Origin: Myxococcota bacterium | Lineage (GTDB): Bacteria; Myxococcota_A; UBA9042; DTJE01 | Direction of reading: 5' to 3' | DNA length: 45,247 nucleotides | NCBI GenBank assembly: GCA_017994695.1 | Contig: JAGOKF010000024.1 | Span: forward strand, 1-45,247 | Shown here: piece by piece, positions 42,253 to 45,247 of the stretch | How positions within the stretch are numbered: the first letter of the stretch is position 1 | Layout: each line of letters opens with the position of its first letter | Made by a program: the position numbers and the translations under genes | Notes under the pieces: model-generated | Database searches by the model: none | Told to the model about the DNA's origin: nothing | Seen by the model: the letters and a program-made list of their open reading frames with translations, nothing else

Positions 42253-44741
42253 AGGTCCTCCTCGGGCAGCGGGGCTGCGCCGTCGTCCTCCAGGGGCATC
42301 TCGGGCTCCTCTTCCTTCTCGGCCAGCACGTCCACCGCGACGACGCGCTCGTCGGCAGCGACGCTCATCACCCGGACTCCCTGGGTCACCCGCCCGATGC
42401 GGGAGATGTCCTTCACCCGCACCCGGATCACCTGTCCCGTGGAGGAGGTCAGCATCAGTTCGTCGTCCTCCCGGACCTCGAGGAGGGCCACCACCGATCC
42501 GACCTTGGGGTTCACCCGCATCGCCAGGATCCCGCTGCCGCCCCTGCGCTGGACCCGGTACTCCTCCGAGGGGGTGCGCTTGCCATAGCCCTTCTCGGTG
42601 ACGGCCAGCAGGTCGCAGTCGGGGTGCAGCACCTCCATGCCGACCATCTGGTCGCCCCGGGCCAGGGAGACCCCCCGGACCCCCCGGGTGTCCCTCCCGA
42701 TGGGACGCAGGTCCTCGAGGCTGAACCGGATCGACTTGCCCCGCCTGGTGAACAGCAGCACGTGCTGGCCCTCGGTGGCGCGCCGCACCGCGATCAGGTC
42801 GTCGTCGGGGTCCAGCCGGATGGCGATGATCCCGTTGCTCCGGATGTTCTTGAACTGGCCCAGTTCCGTCCGTTTCACGATCCCCTTGCGGGTCCCGAAG
42901 ACCAGGGACTCGGGGGCGTCGGGGTCCGGCACCGGCAGGATCGCGGCGACCCGCTCGTCCCCCGCGAGGTTCAGCAGGTTCACCATCGCCCGGCCCTTCG
43001 AGGTCCGGGACCCCGGGGGGATGTCGAAGACCCGGAGCCGGAAGACCCGCCCCTTGTCCGTGAAGAACAGGACGTGGGCGTGGGTGCTGGCGACGAACAT
43101 GTTCACCACCCAGTCCTCGTCCCGGGTCGCCATCCCCGCCTTGCCCTTGCCCCCGCGTCGCTGGCTGCGGTACTGGGCCACCTGGGTGCGCTTCACGAAC
43201 CCCTGGGCCGACACCGTGACGACCATCTCCTCCTCGGGGATCAGGTCCTCCAGGTCCAGGTCCCCGACGTCCTCGACGATTTCCGATCGCCGGGCGTCGC
43301 CGTAGCGGTCCCGGATCTCCTCCAGTTCCCGGGCCACGACGTCCAGCAGCAGGGCCTCGGACGCCAGGATCTCCTCCAGGCGGGCGATGTTCTTCCGGAT
43401 CTCCTCCAGTTCCTGGAGGATCTTGTCCCGCTCCATCCGGGTCAGGCGCTCCAGGCGCAGTTCCAGGATCGCCCGGGCCTGGATCTCGGTGAGCCCGAAG
43501 GTCTGCATCAGCCCGTTGCGGGCCTCCTCCGGGTTCCGGGAGGCCCGGATCAGGGTGATCACCTCGTCGAGGTGGTCAAGGGCGATCTGGTAGCCCAGCA
43601 GGATGTGCTCCCGTTCCCGGGCCTTCCGGAGATCGAAGCGGCAGCGCCGGGTCACCACGTCCTTGCGGTGCTCCACGAAGGCCTGGAGCACCTCCTTCAG
43701 GTTCATCAGGCGGGGCTGCCCGTGGTGGATCGCCAGCAGGATCACGTTGAAGGCCGACTGCATCGGGGTCAGGGCGTGCAGCTGGTTCAGCACGACCTGG
43801 GCGTCGGCGTCCCGCTTCAGCTCGATCACGATGCGCATCCCGTCCCGGTCCGACTCGTCCCGGAGGTCGTGGATGCCCTCGATGCGCTTCTCCTTCACCA
43901 GTTCGGCGATGCGTTCCAGCAGCCGGGCCTTGTTGACCAGGTAGGGGATCTCGGTGACGACGATGGCGGTGCGTTCCCCCTTCCGGTCCCCCTCCACGTG
44001 GCTCCGGGCCTGAATCTTCACCACCCCACGCCCGGTCTCGTAGGCCTCCCGGGCCCCCCGGGTTCCCAGGATCTTCCCCCCCGTCGGGAAGTCGGGAGCC
44101 GGCAGGTGTCGGGTCAGTTCCTCCAGCGTGATGGAGGGGTTGCGGATCAGCGCCACCAGGGCCTGGATCACCTCGCCCAGGTTGTGGGGCGGGATGTTGG
44201 TGGACATGCCGACGGCGATGCCCGAGGACCCGTTGATCAGCAGGTTCGGGACGCGGGCCGGCAACACCGACGGCTCCTCGAGGGACCCGTCGTAGTTGGG
44301 CACCATGTCCACGGTCTCCTTCTCGATGTCGGCCAGCATCTCCTCGGCCAGCCGGGTCATGCGCACCTCGGTGTAGCGCATGGCCGCGGGGGCGTCCCCG
44401 TCCACCGATCCGAAGTTCCCCTGGCCGTCCACCAGCAGGTAGCGGAGGCTGAAATCCTGGGCCATCCGGACCATCGTGTCGTAGATGGCCGCGTCGCCGT
44501 GGGGGTGGTACTTCCCCATCACGTCGCCGACGATGCGGGCGGACTTCTTGTAGGGCGTGTTGTGGAAGTTCCGGCTCTCGTGCATCGTGAAGAGCACGCG
44601 CCGGTGCACCGGCTTCATCCCGTCCCGGACGTCGGGCAGGGCGCGGCCGATGATCACGCTCATCGCGTAGTCCACGTAGGACAGGCGCATCTCGTCTTCG
44701 ATATTGACCGGCGTCAGGTGCAGGCCCACTGGATCGGACAT
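42249..44741 (-). CDS. gyrA: DNA gyrase subunit A
   Basis: 830 aa. Start ATG at 44741 with GGGAGGT seven bases upstream; a GTG at 44750 sits too close to that site. The breakage-reunion domain has [11 protein letters not shown], catalytic Tyr in [11 protein letters not shown], and the C-terminal beta pinwheel. QRRGGKG is the GyrA box, separating it from ParC. The quinolone-contact position (Ser83 of E. coli) is Ala84 in [10 protein letters not shown], while Asp88 is kept. Acidic tail follows. gyrA meets rsmA tail to tail over a CTAG palindrome (42249-42252) that supplies both stops. Confidence 0.97.
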   Translation of the reverse strand: MSDPVGLHLTPVNIEDEMRLSYVDYAMSVIIGRALPDVRDGMKPVHRRVLFTMHESRNFHNTPYKKSARIVGDVMGKYHPHGDAAIYDTMVRMAQDFSLRYLLVDGQGNFGSVDGDAPAAMRYTEVRMTRLAEEMLADIEKETVDMVPNYDGSLEEPSVLPARVPNLLINGSSGIAVGMSTNIPPHNLGEVIQALVALIRNPSITLEELTRHLPAPDFPTGGKILGTRGAREAYETGRGVVKIQARSHVEGDRKGERTAIVVTEIPYLVNKARLLERIAELVKEKRIEGIHDLRDESDRDGMRIVIELKRDADAQVVLNQLHALTPMQSAFNVILLAIHHGQPRLMNLKEVLQAFVEHRKDVVTRRCRFDLRKAREREHILLGYQIALDHLDEVITLIRASRNPEEARNGLMQTFGLTEIQARAILELRLERLTRMERDKILQELEEIRKNIARLEEILASEALLLDVVARELEEIRDRYGDARRSEIVEDVGDLDLEDLIPEEEMVVTVSAQGFVKRTQVAQYRSQRRGGKGKAGMATRDEDWVVNMFVASTHAHVLFFTDKGRVFRLRVFDIPPGSRTSKGRAMVNLLNLAGDERVAAILPVPDPDAPESLVFGTRKGIVKRTELGQFKNIRSNGIIAIRLDPDDDLIAVRRATEGQHVLLFTRRGKSIRFSLEDLRPIGRDTRGVRGVSLARGDQMVGMEVLHPDCDLLAVTEKGYGKRTPSEEYRVQRRGGSGILAMRVNPKVGSVVALLEVREDDELMLTSSTGQVIRVRVKDISRIGRVTQGVRVMSVAADERVVAVDVLAEKEEEPEMPLEDDGAAPLPEEDL

Positions 44742-44819
44742 TCGGACCACCTCCCATCGGCGCGCCCGGCGATCGCAGGCCCGCGGCCGGGCCCCTTCGG
44801 AACGCGTTCGGGCGCGCGG

Positions 44820-44848
44820 ATTTTACGACAGATCCTTCGTTCCAGGAA
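44820..44848 (-). promoter_or_regulatory. Candidate gyrA promoter
   Basis: Minus-strand TTCCTG (44843-44848), a 17-bp spacer, TAAAAT (44820-44825, five of six matches). The -35 is weak, so it may need an activator. The leader would be about 70 nt. Confidence 0.35.
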
Positions 44849-44883
44849 GGCCTTCGGACACTGCAGCGCCCCGGTCACGTCCG

Positions 44884-45247
44884 TCAGGGATTCCCCTCGG
44901 CTGCCTTCGCCCGGGCACGTTCCAGCAGCTTGGGGGCCAGGGCGTTGTTGGGGTCGACCTTCAGGGCCTCTTCGAACCGCCGGATGGCCTCGGCGAAATT
45001 CCCGTCCTTCATGGCCTGCTGGCCGCCGAGCACCAGGGCCTTCGCCCGGGCCTCCCGCTCCTCGGGGGACACCGAGGGAGCCGGGGCCGCCGTCGGGGCG
45101 GGGGACCGGGGAGCCGGGGCGGCCCGGGGAGCGGGCTTCGGGGCGGGGGTCTCGACCCGGGGAGCCGGGGAGGCGGCCGGTGCCGGGGCGGGCTTCTCGG
45201 CTGCCGGCGCGGGAGCCGGCCGGGCAGGCGCGGGAACGGGCGCGGCC
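44884..45247 (-). CDS. C-terminal part of TPR protein with Pro/Ala-rich linker (partial)
   Basis: Runs off the right edge, so the start is not seen. The visible 120 codons encode about 60 residues of Pro/Ala/Lys repeats (APAPAASPAPRVETPAPKPA) and a C-terminal TPR-type helix pair (ALVLGGQQAMKDGNFAEAIRRFEEALKVDPNNALAPKLLERAR). Short TPR ends after such linkers are common in myxobacterial kinases and envelope proteins. It may be co-transcribed with gyrA, 142 bp downstream. Function cannot be judged from this portion. Confidence 0.8.
   Translation of the reverse strand, partial: AAPVPAPARPAPAPAAEKPAPAPAASPAPRVETPAPKPAPRAAPAPRSPAPTAAPAPSVSPEEREARAKALVLGGQQAMKDGNFAEAIRRFEEALKVDPNNALAPKLLERARAKAAEGNP

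Noticed and set aside
42249-44741. ParC instead of GyrA
   Set aside because: QRRGGKG GyrA box is present, and length and tail fit GyrA.

Overview
The window is a G+C-rich bacterial chromosome segment (roughly 70% by eye, not counted). It most resembles Myxococcota or a related deltaproteobacterial lineage. The hints are several Cys-rich lipoproteins, MopE-type and thrombospondin-type-3 calcium-binding repeats, a Ser/Thr kinase with an HRDVSPPN loop and a C-terminal membrane anchor, and a MYXO-CTERM-like tail on a secreted lipase. Core genes (gyrA, rsmA, tsaD, glnA, tpiA, secG, tRNA-Cys) show this is chromosome. No phage, plasmid or CRISPR is visible.

Layout. 1-418: no gene, but a pair of 23-bp direct repeats. 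419-5627 (-): a TamA/BamA-like outer-membrane assembly protein interrupted by one apparent frameshift, followed by a TamB protein fused to TSP3 and OmpA domains. 6133-7464 (+): an unrecognised Cys-rich lipoprotein. 7468-12506 (-): a giant MopE/TSP3 repeat lipoprotein translationally coupled to a secreted lipase, driven from a near-consensus promoter.

12698-25954 (+) is the most interesting block. It holds a stand-alone FliA/WhiG-type sigma factor, two large endoglycoceramidase-like GH5 lipoproteins on either side of a beta-barrel porin, an SSS-family Na+/sugar symporter, a 69-aa membrane protein, a cupin, a galactokinase and a UDP-sugar pyrophosphorylase. Almost every gene has a strong Shine-Dalgarno site and gaps are short. 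I read it as a complete surface-to-UDP-sugar pathway for a galactose-containing glycan or glycolipid, with no SusC/SusD pair.

25991-27499 (+): ECF sigma factor, membrane protein (candidate anti-sigma) and exported protein. 27561-29756: exported M3 peptidase. 29945-32755: a phosphoglycerate-kinase homologue that has lost most active-site residues, then tpiA, secG and a nitroreductase. 32931-36416: glutamine synthetase, tRNA-Cys, membrane-anchored Ser/Thr kinase and a coupled Cys-rich lipoprotein. 36460-37959 (-): aldehyde dehydrogenase. 38074-42252 (+): patatin phospholipase, tsaD, Cys-rich lipoprotein and rsmA, all linked by 4-bp start/stop overlaps. 42249-44741 (-): gyrA, convergent with rsmA. 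44884-45247 (-): the C-terminal end of a TPR protein that runs out of the window.
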